From Desulfovibrionaceae bacterium (GTDB lineage: Bacteria; Desulfobacterota; Desulfovibrionia; Desulfovibrionales; Desulfovibrionaceae): DNA of 64,000 nucleotides. Made by a program: the position numbers and the translations under genes. The notes beneath the pieces are model-generated. The model did not search any database, was not told the origin of the DNA, and saw only the letters and a list, made by a program, of their open reading frames with translations. The stretch is taken from NCBI GenBank assembly GCA_019421865.1, contig JAHZEL010000008.1:248001-312000 (forward strand), written 5' to 3'. This document shows, in pieces, positions 26,016-35,511 of the stretch. How positions within the stretch are numbered: position 1 is the stretch's first letter; each line of letters begins with the position of its first letter.

Positions 26016-26435
26016 ATGAACTGCCCCAACTGCCACGCCGGCATTCCCGACGACAGCAAAGCCTGTCCGTACTGCGGACAACCCGTCATTCACGTGCGCG
26101 AAGTCGTGGATGCCGAACTGGTGAACAATCCCGGCAGCCGGGAACAGCACGGCGGCGGATTTCACCAGAGAGTGGTGTACATGCAGTCCAATGCCGGTCA
26201 GATTCTGCCCTCCTGCCAGATGGGCATCATCACGCTGGCTCTGGCCTTTGCCATGGGACTCAAATTCGGTCTGCTGGCCTGCATAGGCTTTCTGGTCTTT
26301 GCGGGCATAGCCCGTGTCATCACCTTTCTCATAAATATACAGATGGCCATGATGGGTCGGCCCATCCATCCTCTGATCCTGCAGATTGCTTCATGGTTCT
26401 GCTGCTGGTCCATCGTCGCATGGCTGGCATCATGA
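26016..26435 (+). CDS. Zinc-ribbon membrane protein
   Basis: A 139-residue protein. An N-terminal zinc ribbon CPNCHAGIPDDSKACPYCG (residues 3-21) with four Cys is followed by a linker and two or three membrane helices (about 68-105 and 117-137). Function is unknown; such proteins are widespread and often uncharacterised. It stands alone between the racemase and phosphatase genes. Confidence 0.7.
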   Translation: MNCPNCHAGIPDDSKACPYCGQPVIHVREVVDAELVNNPGSREQHGGGFHQRVVYMQSNAGQILPSCQMGIITLALAFAMGLKFGLLACIGFLVFAGIARVITFLINIQMAMMGRPIHPLILQIASWFCCWSIVAWLAS

Positions 26436-26685
26436 CCTGCCGCTCCGCACGCCGCTCTGATAAAAGCCCGGGCGGTAGCGGGCCGTCTCCGTTTTCCCTT
26501 TCGGAACAAGACGACAGCTCTTCCTGAACGGATCTTTTCCGCCTGCCTATGCGCCTCTGCCCGCCTCAGGTGCTGAAGACTGAACGGCTTTGTGCTGTCC
26601 TCACCGCCATCTTTCGCGCTCACCGGCCTGAAGTTGCGCTTTTGGACCTCTTCTCTTTCCTTCTTTTTCTTTTCCGGTTCCTGCC

Positions 26686-27372
26686 ATGTCCCCATCCGCC
26701 GATCTTTCCGCTCCCCGCGATGCCGACTACATCTTTCTCGATCTTGACGGAACGCTCACCGATCCGTCGGAAGGAATCACCAGAGGCGTCATGTACGCGC
26801 TGGAACGTTTCCAGATTCATGAAGACGATCCGAAGAAACTCTATTCCTTCATCGGACCGCCACTCTACGATTCCTTCATGCAGCACTACGGCTTCGATCT
26901 TGCCACGGCATACAAGGCCATAGAGTACTTTCAGGAGTACTACGCCGCTCGGGGAATGTATGAAAACATTCCCTACCCCGGCATCTGCGAGCTTCTGCAC
27001 GCCTGGCAGAAGGAAGGCCGCAAGCTGGTTCTTGCCACCTCCAAGCCGGAAACCTTTGCCGTGCGTATTCTGGAACGCTTCGGCATGGCCGATGCCTTCA
27101 CGCTCATGGCCGGAGGAGACGTGGCGGAAACTAGAGTCGAGAAAAAACTGGTCATCGCCTATGCCATGGAACGACTCGGGCTGACCGGCAGTGAACGCTG
27201 CCTGATGATAGGAGACCGCAAATTCGACGTTCTGGGAGCTGCGGCACACGGCATACCAGCCCTCGGTGTGCTGTACGGCTTCGGTACCGAAGAAGAATTG
27301 CGCCAGGCCGGTGCCCGCTGGCTGGCAAAAGATGTGAAGGAGCTTGAAACGCTGCTTCGGCGCGACAGCTGA
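26686..27372 (+). CDS. HAD-superfamily phosphatase (Gph/PpaX-like)
   Basis: A 228-residue HAD hydrolase with motif I DLDGTLTDPSEG (about 19-30), motif II VLATSKPE (about 112-119), the motif III Lys in EKKLVIAY, and motif IV MIGDRKFDV (about 176-184). The helical cap is of the C1 type. Relatives act on phosphoglycolate, pyrophosphate or 5'-nucleotides. The substrate cannot be set from sequence alone. Confidence 0.88.
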   Translation: MSPSADLSAPRDADYIFLDLDGTLTDPSEGITRGVMYALERFQIHEDDPKKLYSFIGPPLYDSFMQHYGFDLATAYKAIEYFQEYYAARGMYENIPYPGICELLHAWQKEGRKLVLATSKPETFAVRILERFGMADAFTLMAGGDVAETRVEKKLVIAYAMERLGLTGSERCLMIGDRKFDVLGAAAHGIPALGVLYGFGTEEELRQAGARWLAKDVKELETLLRRDS

Positions 27373-27678
27373 TCCCCGGCAAACGCCCCTACGTTCTTTT
27401 CTTTTGCACGGACTTTCTTCTGCCTCGGGCGCAGGACGCCTACGCCCGGACGGAATGTACAAGTCGACGGCAAACAGGAAAAGACAAATATCGTCATTCA
27501 CCTTCCGATTCCACCTGCCACCCGCCGCACCTGCGAAACAAAAATCCTTTCCCTCTCTGCGGCAGGCACAGTGCGGCATCTCTCGTTTCCCAGGTAAAAG
27601 AAAGCTCCCGGCAAACACCGGGAGCTTTTCTCGTACAGGAGAGACCTCTTCAGCCCCTCCTTTTCTTTCGTTCAGGGG
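27373..27678. other. 306-base convergent intergenic region
   Basis: No supported gene. It holds the terminator shared by the HAD phosphatase and hslV genes at 27597-27632; the rest shows no recognisable element. Confidence 0.5.
27597..27632 (-). terminator. Bidirectional intrinsic terminator after hslV
   Basis: The 11-base-pair stem AAAGCTCCCGG/CCGGGAGCTTT has a 6-base loop, with CTTTTAC on the minus strand and TTCTCG on the plus strand. Confidence 0.85.
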
Positions 27679-28218
27679 CTACTTTTCGATGGTTTCCATG
27701 GTAAGATGCGTATTGGTGAACACGCAAATATCAGCGGCTATCGCCATGGATTCCTTCACGATTTCAGCAGGCTTCATGGAAGTGTGGCGAAGCAGGGCCC
27801 GGGCGGCGGAAAGCGCATACGCACCGCCGGAGCCGATGGCGGCCACCCCGTCGTCCGGCTCGATGACATCGCCCGTTCCGGTAAGAATCAGCGTACGCTC
27901 GGCGTCGGCCACAAGCAGCAGAGCCTCCAGCTTGCGCAGAAACTTATCCTGACGCCAGTCCTTAGCCATTTCCACCGCGGCACGGAGAAGATTGCCGCCG
28001 GATTCCTCAAGCTTGGCCTCAAAGCGCTCAAAGAGCGTGAAGGCATCGGCCGTAGCTCCGGCGAATCCCGCCACGACCTGGCCCCGGTAAAGACGACGCA
28101 CCTTTCTGGCGGTATGCTTCATCACCATGCTCTGTCCCATCGTCACCTGACCGTCGCCGCCGATGGCCACGCCATGTTCGTTGCGGACGGCAAGAATGGT
28201 GGTTCCTCTCAGTTCCAT
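27679..28218 (-). CDS. hslV: ATP-dependent protease peptidase subunit HslV
   Basis: A 179-residue proteasome-like peptidase. The sequence begins [20 protein letters not shown]; removal of the five-residue propeptide exposes the catalytic Thr. The signatures GGDGQVTMG and [14 protein letters not shown] and the C-terminal [16 protein letters not shown] agree with HslV. It degrades proteins unfolded by HslU. hslU is not adjacent on either side, so the partner is elsewhere in the genome. It is the last gene of a probable gltX-cysS-M48-hslV direction of transcription. Confidence 0.95.
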   Translation of the reverse strand: MELRGTTILAVRNEHGVAIGGDGQVTMGQSMVMKHTARKVRRLYRGQVVAGFAGATADAFTLFERFEAKLEESGGNLLRAAVEMAKDWRQDKFLRKLEALLLVADAERTLILTGTGDVIEPDDGVAAIGSGGAYALSAARALLRHTSMKPAEIVKESMAIAADICVFTNTHLTMETIEK

Positions 28219-28231
28219 ATGTTCTCCTGCC

Positions 28232-29647
28232 CTATCGGGCTTCTTTCATGATTTTGGCGCGATCTGCGGCCTTCTTCTCATAATCCTTTATGGCCTTCTT
28301 CTCTTCGGGCGTCCGGGCGGTGGACTTCGCCTTTTCAAGCCAGTTGTCCGCCTTGCGACGGTCATTGACATAGAGCGAGGCATAGGCAAGATGAAGATAC
28401 CCCTCGCTCAGTTTGTTGACCGAACCGAGCGATCTTCCGTAGTAGGTATGCACTTCGCTGTCTTCCGGAACATGACGCAGCACCTCGCGATAGCGCTGCT
28501 GAGCTCCGACCGTGTCTCCGGAGTCGTCCAGTATCCGCGCATAGAAGAAAAGAGCGTAGAAGTCATCAGGATACAGTTTGAGAGCCTTTTCGAGGCAGCT
28601 CCGAGCCCGGGACATGTCCCCGCCCTTGCTGTACTCGAAAATCCCCGCCTCGCGCAGAATGAGCGCATCGCTCGGCGCCAGCTTGAGCGCCTGACCGAAG
28701 AGATTCCGCGCATCCTTGATGCGGTTCTGCCGGGCCGCCAGCATGGCCTGCCCCATAAGCGCCACAGGATCCTTTCCTCCGCTTTTCGCGAAAATCTGTT
28801 CCGCGTGCGCGGGGTCGCCGTGTCTGGCCCAGAGCAGCGCCTGAATCCGACGGAAACGACCGTCGTCCTCCTTACGGTTCTTCAGGCTTTCGGGCATGGT
28901 CTGCAGATCGGCTCTCAGCCGGGCGATACGCAGATCCAGATCGGGGTGCGTGGAAAGATAGGTCGGCACGGCCGATCCTCCGCCCCAGTTCTGAGACTTC
29001 AGCACTTCGAAGGCTCCGCTGAGTCCGTGCGGATTGTATCCGGCATCCACCAGATACTTGATGCCGAAACGGTCGGCGTCGTCTTCATCAAGGCGGCTGT
29101 AGTTGAGCATGGCCGAAGATCCGGCGGCCATGCTTCCCATCATGGCCGCGCCGCCGGCGTTTCCGCCGCCGGCCAGACCCGCCGCCACACCGGCCACCAC
29201 GCCCAGAAGAGAGGCCATGGAAATGACACGGCCCCGCTCCATGCGTCCGGCGATATGGCGCTGCGTGACGTGCGCGATTTCATGACTGAGCACGCCCGCC
29301 AGCTCCGACTCGTGATTCAGGTGCATGATGAGCCCTGAAAACACAAAGACGAAGCCGCCCGGCGCGGCAAAGGCGTTCAAAGAGTTATGCAGAACAACGT
29401 TGGTCGGGAACTTGTAGGGCTGCGGAGGCAGCGTTTTGACGATGCGGTCCACAATGCCCTGCACGTAGTCATGCACCACCGGATCTTCTATGATGGGCAT
29501 GGTCGATTTGACCAGGACTTCAAATTCCCGGCCCATCTTCATTTCATCCTGAAGCGTGAACTCACCGAAAAGCGCCGCTTCTGCCTGTACCGGCGAAAAA
29601 AGCATTCCTGCCATACAGACCGCGGCAATGACGGAACGTAGCTTCAT
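28232..29647 (-). CDS. BepA/LoiP-like M48 metalloprotease with TPR repeats
   Basis: A 471-residue periplasmic protease. The signal peptide [20 protein letters not shown] ends near AEAA. The M48 zinc site is HEIAH (about residue 123), the third ligand is in [10 protein letters not shown], and a Gly/Ala/Met-rich segment lies between. The C-terminal half (about 270-460) holds TPR repeats. BepA proteins degrade stalled outer-membrane proteins and help LptD assembly. ATG 29647 gives a normal signal peptide and lies 26 bases after cysS; a start at 29689 would overlap cysS. The hslV start is 13 bases past its stop. Confidence 0.9.
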   Translation of the reverse strand: MKLRSVIAAVCMAGMLFSPVQAEAALFGEFTLQDEMKMGREFEVLVKSTMPIIEDPVVHDYVQGIVDRIVKTLPPQPYKFPTNVVLHNSLNAFAAPGGFVFVFSGLIMHLNHESELAGVLSHEIAHVTQRHIAGRMERGRVISMASLLGVVAGVAAGLAGGGNAGGAAMMGSMAAGSSAMLNYSRLDEDDADRFGIKYLVDAGYNPHGLSGAFEVLKSQNWGGGSAVPTYLSTHPDLDLRIARLRADLQTMPESLKNRKEDDGRFRRIQALLWARHGDPAHAEQIFAKSGGKDPVALMGQAMLAARQNRIKDARNLFGQALKLAPSDALILREAGIFEYSKGGDMSRARSCLEKALKLYPDDFYALFFYARILDDSGDTVGAQQRYREVLRHVPEDSEVHTYYGRSLGSVNKLSEGYLHLAYASLYVNDRRKADNWLEKAKSTARTPEEKKAIKDYEKKAADRAKIMKEAR

Positions 29648-29673
29648 GACGTATTTCCCGGCCTTCCGGCCTG

Positions 29674-31131
29674 TCAGGCGATATCCCACACCGCGCCGGA
29701 GGGCGTATCGCGCACCTCGATGCCCATGGCCGCAAGCGCGTCACGGGTGGCGTCGGATCTGGCGAAGTCTTTGGCGGCGCGGGCCTCGGCGCGCTCCGCC
29801 ATGAGATTCATGACCTTTTCCACATCAATACCGGCCCGCTCGGCACGCGTATCCCGAAGTTCCTCAAGGAACACCGCAGGCTCCGCGCCGAAAACACCGA
29901 GGATGTCGGACCATTTTCCCGCAAGCGCATCGAAACGGGCCAAAAGATCACGGATGCCGTCCTTGTTGCGCAGGCTCTTGTCCTCAAGGATACGGTTCAT
30001 CAGACGCACCATGCCGAACACATGGCCCAGAGCTCCGGCCGTGTTCAGATCGTCGTCCATGGCCTCGAAGAATCCCTTTTCCAGCGTCTCGAACTCGTCG
30101 AGCACCGAAGCGGGAGTCTCGCCCTTCTTCCAGGATTCACGACCTCTTGCGGCACGCACGTCGCGCAGGCATTCATACACTCGCTTGAGCGCGCGTTCCG
30201 ACTCGTCCAGGCCGTCGAAGCTAAAATCGCTGGGGCTGCGGTAATGCTTCCCCAGCAGGAAGAAACGCAGCGTTTCCGGCTGACGATGTTCCAGAATGTC
30301 GCGGATCGTCTTGAAGTTGTTCAGCGACTTGGACATCTTTTCGGAGTTGATCTGCACGAAGCCGTTATGCACCCAGAACCGGGCCAGTTCCTTGCCCGTG
30401 GACGCCTCGCTCTGCGCGATTTCGTTCTCATGATGGGGGAAGATGAGATCCTGTCCGCCGCCGTGGATGTCGAGCGGCAGATCAAGGTTCTTCTTGCTCA
30501 TGGCGGAGCATTCAAGATGCCAGCCGGGACGTCCCTTGCCCCACGGGCTTTCCCAGAAAGGTTCGCCGGGCTTGGCGGCCTTCCAGAGCGCAAAGTCCAG
30601 AGGATCTTCCTTTTCCTCGCCGATGGCTATGCGGGCGCCGGAACGAAGATCATCCACGTCTCTGCCGGAAAGCTTGCCGTAACCGGGGAAGGAACGGACA
30701 CGGAAGTACACGTCGCCGGAAGGCACCGCATAGGCGTGTCCTTCGTCGATGAGCTTCTGCACCAGTTCCTGCATGTCTGCAATGTATTCGGTGGCGCGGG
30801 GTTCGATGTCGGCCCTGCGGACATTGAGGCGGTCCATGTCCTCATGGAAGGCGGCAATGTAGGTTTCGGCCACGTCGGTGCTTGTTCTGCCTTCCTTGTT
30901 GGCACGGGCAATGATCTTGTCGTCCACGTCGGTAAAGTTGCGGACGAACGTCACGTCATAGCCCAGATACCGCAGATAGCGGTTCAGCACGTCGAAAACC
31001 ACCGCCGAACGGGCATGGCCGATATGGCTGAGATCGTAGGCGGTAATGCCGCAGGCGTACATGCCGACCTTGCCGGCCTGGCGAGGTTCGAAATTCTCCT
31101 TGCGGCGCGTCATGGAATTATACAACTGCAT
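29674..31131 (-). CDS. cysS: Cysteinyl-tRNA synthetase
   Basis: A 485-residue class I synthetase. Motifs: MYACGITAYDLSHIGHARS with the zinc-binding Cys and HIGH, GWHLECSAMS and HGGGQDLIFPHHENE for zinc binding and the active site, and EKMSKSLNN as the KMSKS loop. Length matches the family. Start ATG 31131 (MQLYNSMTRR) has a GGGAG site; sequence upstream in the same frame is not conserved. Confidence 0.97.
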   Translation of the reverse strand: MQLYNSMTRRKENFEPRQAGKVGMYACGITAYDLSHIGHARSAVVFDVLNRYLRYLGYDVTFVRNFTDVDDKIIARANKEGRTSTDVAETYIAAFHEDMDRLNVRRADIEPRATEYIADMQELVQKLIDEGHAYAVPSGDVYFRVRSFPGYGKLSGRDVDDLRSGARIAIGEEKEDPLDFALWKAAKPGEPFWESPWGKGRPGWHLECSAMSKKNLDLPLDIHGGGQDLIFPHHENEIAQSEASTGKELARFWVHNGFVQINSEKMSKSLNNFKTIRDILEHRQPETLRFFLLGKHYRSPSDFSFDGLDESERALKRVYECLRDVRAARGRESWKKGETPASVLDEFETLEKGFFEAMDDDLNTAGALGHVFGMVRLMNRILEDKSLRNKDGIRDLLARFDALAGKWSDILGVFGAEPAVFLEELRDTRAERAGIDVEKVMNLMAERAEARAAKDFARSDATRDALAAMGIEVRDTPSGAVWDIA

Positions 31132-31457
31132 GGATTTCTCCCGTATTGCGTTCAGCTGTTGAAGCGTCTGCACCGATGCGCAGATCGCGGGACGGCAGTT
31201 TCCCTGCGGAAACGCCGTACTGATTAAATAAATCGTCATCCGGTCCCGTCCAGAGCTGGACAGGGCCGGATGATCAGAAAAAACACATTTCCGGCCGCAG
31301 TCAGAAAATTCCTGTTCCGAAAAAGCCGGAACACGTCCGGGAAGAAAAAAAAGACCCGGCGCCCCCCGTAAAAACGGGCGGCGTTCCGCCTGCCGGAGCA
31401 TACCGGACAAAAGACTCTTCTGCGGAAGGACGGCACTCCGTCCTTCCGCACCGATGT
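31132..31457. other. 326-base gap between cysS and gltX
   Basis: No gene supported. It contains two long hairpins: 31228-31275 region (ATCCGGtCCCGTCCAG pairing with CTGGACaGGGCCGGAT) and 31422-31450 (a perfect CGGAAGGACGG/CCGTCCTTCCG stem, 7 bases past the gltX stop). The second is the likely gltX terminator or processing stem, although the T-run after it is weak. The first could be a leader structure of cysS; no T-box is visible. Confidence 0.5.
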
Positions 31458-32840
31458 CTACTTCGCGGCACGCTCGATGCGCTTCAGGCTCTCTTCCCTG
31501 CCGAGTCCCACCATGACGTCATGCACGGAGGGGCCGCCGGCAAGGCCGGTAAGAGCGGAACGCAGGGGCGGGCCGACCTGCTTGAACTTCAGACCGCCCT
31601 TCTCCACGTACTCGTGAAGCAGCGTATCCAGCGCTTCGGCGTTGAATTCGGGCATGGCAGCAATCAGATCATGCAGCACGGTAAGCTGATGCTTGCCGTC
31701 TTCGTTCAGAGCCTTCATGGCCTTCTCTTCAATAACCAGCTCTTCCGCAGGCTTGAAGTAAATGGTCAGAGCCTGGGCAAGAGAAGCCAGATCGGAAGCG
31801 CGTTCAATGTACATGGGCAGCAGAGGCTCGATCTTTTCCACCGGCACATCGTAGCCCAGCTTTTCAAGGAACGGACGCACCATTACGGCCAGCTGAGGCT
31901 GAGGCGTATTGCGCAGGTAGTGGGCGTTGAGCCACTTCAGCTTTTCGGGGTCGAAGGCGGCGGGGGAGCTGTTCAGGTTGTTGCCGTCGAACATTTCCAC
32001 CAGTTCCTTCATGGAAAAGATTTCCTGATCGCCGTGAGACCAGCCGAGACGCACCAGATAGTTGACCAGAGCCTGAGGCAGAAGACCGTCCTGCTCGTAT
32101 TCGATGACGGCGCGGGCGCCGTGACGCTTGGAAAGCTTCTGATGGTCGGGACCGCAGATCATGGGCACATGACCGAAGGTAGGCACATCAAAGCCGAAGG
32201 CATTGTACAGCAGGATCTGCTTGGGCGTGTTGGAAACGTGGTCGTCGCCGCGCAGAACGTGAGTGACGCCCATATCATGGTCGTCCACCACCACGGCGAG
32301 GTTGTAGGTGGGCATGCCGTCGGTACGGCGCAGCACCATGTCGTCCAGTTCGGAAACATCCACGGAAATGGTGCCCTTCACCATGTCGTTGAAGACGATG
32401 CGGCCTTCATCCGGCACACGCAGGCGAACCACGCGGCCCGGTCCGGCCGTCAGACCGCGATCACGGCACTTGCCGTTATAGCGGGGCTTTTCCCCTCTGG
32501 CGCGGGCCACTTCACGCATGGCTTCCACTTCTTCAGGCGTGCAGTCGCACCAGTAGGCGTGACCGGTTTCCAGAAGCCTGTCGATGTAGGAGTTGTAAAG
32601 ATCAAGACGCTTGCTCTGGTAGGTGAGGTCACCGTCCCAGTCGAGTCCGAGCCATTTCATGGAAGCAAGAATGGAGTCGGTATATTCCTGTCTGGAACGC
32701 GTAGCGTCGGTATCTTCAATGCGCAGGCGGAACTCGCCGCCGAAGTGACGGGCGAGAAGCCAGCAGAAAATGGCGGTACGACCACCGCCGATGTGCAGAT
32801 GGCCGGTAGGGCTGGGAGCAAATCTCGTAACAACTTTCAT
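31458..32840 (-). CDS. gltX: Glutamyl-tRNA synthetase
   Basis: A 460-residue class Ib synthetase. The HIGH-type motif is FAPSPTGHLHIGGGRT (about 6-21) and the KMSKS-type motif is KLSKRHGA (about 237-244). A zinc-binding region with CDC is near residue 98. Length is normal. The start MKVVTRF at 32840 is preferred; an ATG three codons earlier overlaps the GGATGAG ribosome site. It is encoded in the same direction as cysS. Confidence 0.97.
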   Translation of the reverse strand: MKVVTRFAPSPTGHLHIGGGRTAIFCWLLARHFGGEFRLRIEDTDATRSRQEYTDSILASMKWLGLDWDGDLTYQSKRLDLYNSYIDRLLETGHAYWCDCTPEEVEAMREVARARGEKPRYNGKCRDRGLTAGPGRVVRLRVPDEGRIVFNDMVKGTISVDVSELDDMVLRRTDGMPTYNLAVVVDDHDMGVTHVLRGDDHVSNTPKQILLYNAFGFDVPTFGHVPMICGPDHQKLSKRHGARAVIEYEQDGLLPQALVNYLVRLGWSHGDQEIFSMKELVEMFDGNNLNSSPAAFDPEKLKWLNAHYLRNTPQPQLAVMVRPFLEKLGYDVPVEKIEPLLPMYIERASDLASLAQALTIYFKPAEELVIEEKAMKALNEDGKHQLTVLHDLIAAMPEFNAEALDTLLHEYVEKGGLKFKQVGPPLRSALTGLAGGPSVHDVMVGLGREESLKRIERAAK

Positions 32841-32925
32841 GATGCTCATCCAAAATGATCAGAAGGTTATGTAAAAGGAAGCAGGCCTGCAGCGTGCCGC
32901 ACAGCTTCCGTTGGCGAAGTCGATA

Positions 32926-33828
32926 CTACCCCGCATCAGCAGCTATGACAAGCCGACTTTTTTTCAAAAAGCCCACAGGGTTATAAGTTTCCTTCGCCTG
33001 ACGCAGCCCCGGCTCGTCCATATCCTGCTCCCGGTTTATCAGAGAAACCCCCAGAGCGGAACGGCTGACGAAGGACTGATTGATGGCCTGATACACGCCC
33101 TTGAGTTCGGCCTGCACCTTTTCAAAATGAACGACCATCATGTCGCCCACCTTTTCCCCCACGGAAAAGGCGCCTATGCGGTTGTCCACGTACAGGGCGC
33201 CGCCGATCAGGCCGGGCAGGCGATGCCAGTTGCCCACCACGCGGAAGATGGCCGCATTCTCGGCCTGCAGCGACGGGCTGTTTTCACAGTCTCGCCATTT
33301 GCACCACTCCTCCTGAAGTTGCAGCACATGCTCGATGCCGTCAGGGTTGGAAGATGTGCCGAGTTCGCGGTAGTCCTCGCCATAGCGGCGATGATAGCCG
33401 TTCACGTGCGTCTTCTTCTTATGAAACCTGGCTCCGGGCAGCTCGGCGAGCTCGTCACGGTTGTACAGATACTCCCACTGACCGCGGTCTTCAAAGGAGG
33501 TCACCCGATCGCCGAGCACGGAGAGAAGAATCTCGCCCAGTCGCTCCGGCACACGGATAAGCTCCACTCCGCTCCGTATCTCGGGCTGAGCCGCCCAGTC
33601 AGCGGACTCCCAGTCACCGACAGGCACCCAGTAGTGAAGCTCCGGCAGCGTCTGGCAGATCCAGCACAGATCGTTGCGGAAGGAAAGTCCGAGTCCGAAA
33701 TACTCCGCCCAGCCCCAGAGATTGGTGAACGTCAGATCCGCCGTGGGCTGAGGCGTACAGTCGAAATAACGGCGGTATTCGTCATAAAGATCAAGCGTGA
33801 CCGGGACATAACCGGAAGGAAGGTTCAT
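32926..33828 (-). CDS. DUF2156 (GNAT-fold, LPG-synthetase C-terminal-like) protein
   Basis: A 300-residue protein beginning MNLPSGYVPVTLDLYDEYRR with FTNLWGWAEYF, then WEYLYNRDELAELPGARFHK and a C-terminal RSALGVSLINREQDMDEPGL, the signatures of DUF2156. The fold is a double GNAT as in the MprF aminoacyl-phospholipid synthase domain, but this stand-alone protein lacks membrane helices, so the true acyl transfer is unknown. Its ATG overlaps the stop of the MATE gene by 4 bases (ATGA), so the two are translationally coupled. Confidence 0.88.
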   Translation of the reverse strand: MNLPSGYVPVTLDLYDEYRRYFDCTPQPTADLTFTNLWGWAEYFGLGLSFRNDLCWICQTLPELHYWVPVGDWESADWAAQPEIRSGVELIRVPERLGEILLSVLGDRVTSFEDRGQWEYLYNRDELAELPGARFHKKKTHVNGYHRRYGEDYRELGTSSNPDGIEHVLQLQEEWCKWRDCENSPSLQAENAAIFRVVGNWHRLPGLIGGALYVDNRIGAFSVGEKVGDMMVVHFEKVQAELKGVYQAINQSFVSRSALGVSLINREQDMDEPGLRQAKETYNPVGFLKKSRLVIAADAG

Positions 33829-35246
33829 GCCTTCTCCTTGTGTTTTGTTTGGGAAAGGTGTGCGTTCAGGGAGAAGCGGCTCCAATCCTTTCGGAAGAAT
33901 ATCCATGCCAGTGCCGACGTCTGAATGACCATGGAAAGAAACATGGCCATGTACACGCCGTAGGCATCATGGAAGACAAGACGGGAAAGTCCCCAGCCGA
34001 AAGGCAGGCGCACCAGCCAGATGCTGGCAGTATTGACGACAAGCGGATATATCGTGGCTCCGGCTCCGTTCATGACTCCATGCAGCACAAGACCGGACAC
34101 GGTAAAGGGAACCACGAGGACATTGAAGAAAAGATAGTTCACGATCTGCGTCTGAACGGCGGATTCCGAAGAAAATACGGTCGCAAGATCGGGAATGAAC
34201 GGCCACATGCAGGCGGCCACCGTACTCATGGACACGCCGGAAATCACGAACAGAACAATGCCTATGCGCTTTGCCCCGGCCTTGTCGCCGGCGCCGAGCG
34301 CGTTACCAACGAGAATGGACGCCGTAACCATAAAAGCGTTGGCGGGCATATAAAGCAACGATTCTATACGGTTACCCGCCGTAAGTCCTGCAAGCGCGGC
34401 CACGCCGTCCGGTAGAGATGCCGTAATGCCGAACATGACGAGATAGCCCATGTGCCAGAGAAGGCTGTTGCCGCAGGCAGGCAGCGCCACGCGGAAAAGA
34501 TACGGCGCGCCGATTTTCAGCCAGCGGACGGGAGGAAGCGCCCGGCGCATGACAAGACCGCCGCGCATGAGAAAGAAAATCGTAAGCACGGCCGCCAGCG
34601 TATTGGCGCTGAACGTGGCCCACGCAATGCCGGCCATGCCGAAAGCGGGAAAGCCCAGCCAGCCGAGGCCGAAGCACAGATCGCCGAACACGTTGAGCAC
34701 ACAGGCCGCAACGGCCACGATGAGCGGAGCAATGACCTGCCTTGCCGCTCTGAACAGCGTACCGCCCACCTGCATGACATAAAAGGAGGGAAGGCCCGCA
34801 AGCATGACCTTCACCATGTAGTCCGTCACGGGGACAAGCGATTCAGGCGTCTGCAGAAGAGCGAGCACGCCATCGCGGAACAGACCGGTCACCAGAGCGA
34901 GCAGCACGGCCACGAACACGCAGCTGCAGAGGACAAGCCCGACATAGTTCTGCGCGCGTCGAAAATGCCCCGCCCCCATCGACTGACTGACCGCAGCCAT
35001 GCCTCCGGCTCCGAGCGCCCAGCCGAACACCATGAGGAAAACCTCAATCTGGAACGAAAGGCCCACTGCGGCCTGCACGTCGGAAGAAAGTCTTCCGGCA
35101 GCCCAGATATCGGTAAGATTAACGATGATGCTGCAAAGCAGCATCATCATCTGCGGCCAGACAAGCCCCCAGATGGTGCCGAACGGCACGTCCCGAAGCC
35201 ATTCGCGGACGCGCAAAGACGAAACATGACGGAACACTGCAGACAT
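33825..35246 (-). CDS. MATE-family multidrug efflux transporter
   Basis: A 473-residue membrane protein with about 12 helices in two related halves (first half PQMMMLLCSIIVNLTDIWAA; second half GNSLLWHMGYLVMFGITASL). The family uses H+ or Na+ gradients to expel cationic drugs or metabolites. It overlaps the DUF2156 gene by 4 bases. The substrate is not predictable. A hairpin with T-run (35334-35365) lies upstream and separates it from lysA. Confidence 0.92.
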   Translation of the reverse strand: MSAVFRHVSSLRVREWLRDVPFGTIWGLVWPQMMMLLCSIIVNLTDIWAAGRLSSDVQAAVGLSFQIEVFLMVFGWALGAGGMAAVSQSMGAGHFRRAQNYVGLVLCSCVFVAVLLALVTGLFRDGVLALLQTPESLVPVTDYMVKVMLAGLPSFYVMQVGGTLFRAARQVIAPLIVAVAACVLNVFGDLCFGLGWLGFPAFGMAGIAWATFSANTLAAVLTIFFLMRGGLVMRRALPPVRWLKIGAPYLFRVALPACGNSLLWHMGYLVMFGITASLPDGVAALAGLTAGNRIESLLYMPANAFMVTASILVGNALGAGDKAGAKRIGIVLFVISGVSMSTVAACMWPFIPDLATVFSSESAVQTQIVNYLFFNVLVVPFTVSGLVLHGVMNGAGATIYPLVVNTASIWLVRLPFGWGLSRLVFHDAYGVYMAMFLSMVIQTSALAWIFFRKDWSRFSLNAHLSQTKHKEKA

Positions 35247-35333
35247 GGGCAGAACATAATGCCGACATTGCTGTCGGCAAGAGGAACGTTTTCAAAAAAA
35301 TTCAGAAGAGAAACCGAAACGGCCATGAGCGAT

Positions 35334-35365
35334 AAAAAGGGCCGCGCCCTATGCGCGACCCTTTC
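35334..35365 (-). terminator. Intrinsic terminator after lysA
   Basis: AAAGGG-c-CGCGC pairs with GCGCG-a-CCCTTT (one internal mismatch), followed on the minus strand by TTATCG. It lies 147 bases after the lysA stop. Confidence 0.7.
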
Positions 35366-35450
35366 GCTTTCATGCAAGCATACTTTTCACGGCACCGCAA
35401 GAAGCCCCGACACAGCGGAACCTCGGCAGCGTTTCCGGAAAAAGCTCTCC

Positions 35451-35501
35451 GTCATGCCTTCACACGGAAAAGCCTTGCGTCTGTCCCGCAAGGCATGACG
35501 G
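35451..35501. repeat. Nested inverted repeats downstream of lysA
   Basis: A perfect 12-base inverted repeat CCGTCATGCCTT/AAGGCATGACGG spans 35451-35501. A second hairpin GCCTTGCG/CGCAAGGC lies inside and shares the AAGGC arm, so the two stems exclude each other in RNA. The loop is 27 bases. Confidence 0.6.
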
Positions 35502-35511
35502 CAATGCAATG

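Noticed and set aside
31228..31275. T-box leader upstream of cysS
   Set aside because: A long hairpin exists but the conserved T-box sequence and an antiterminator are not visible.
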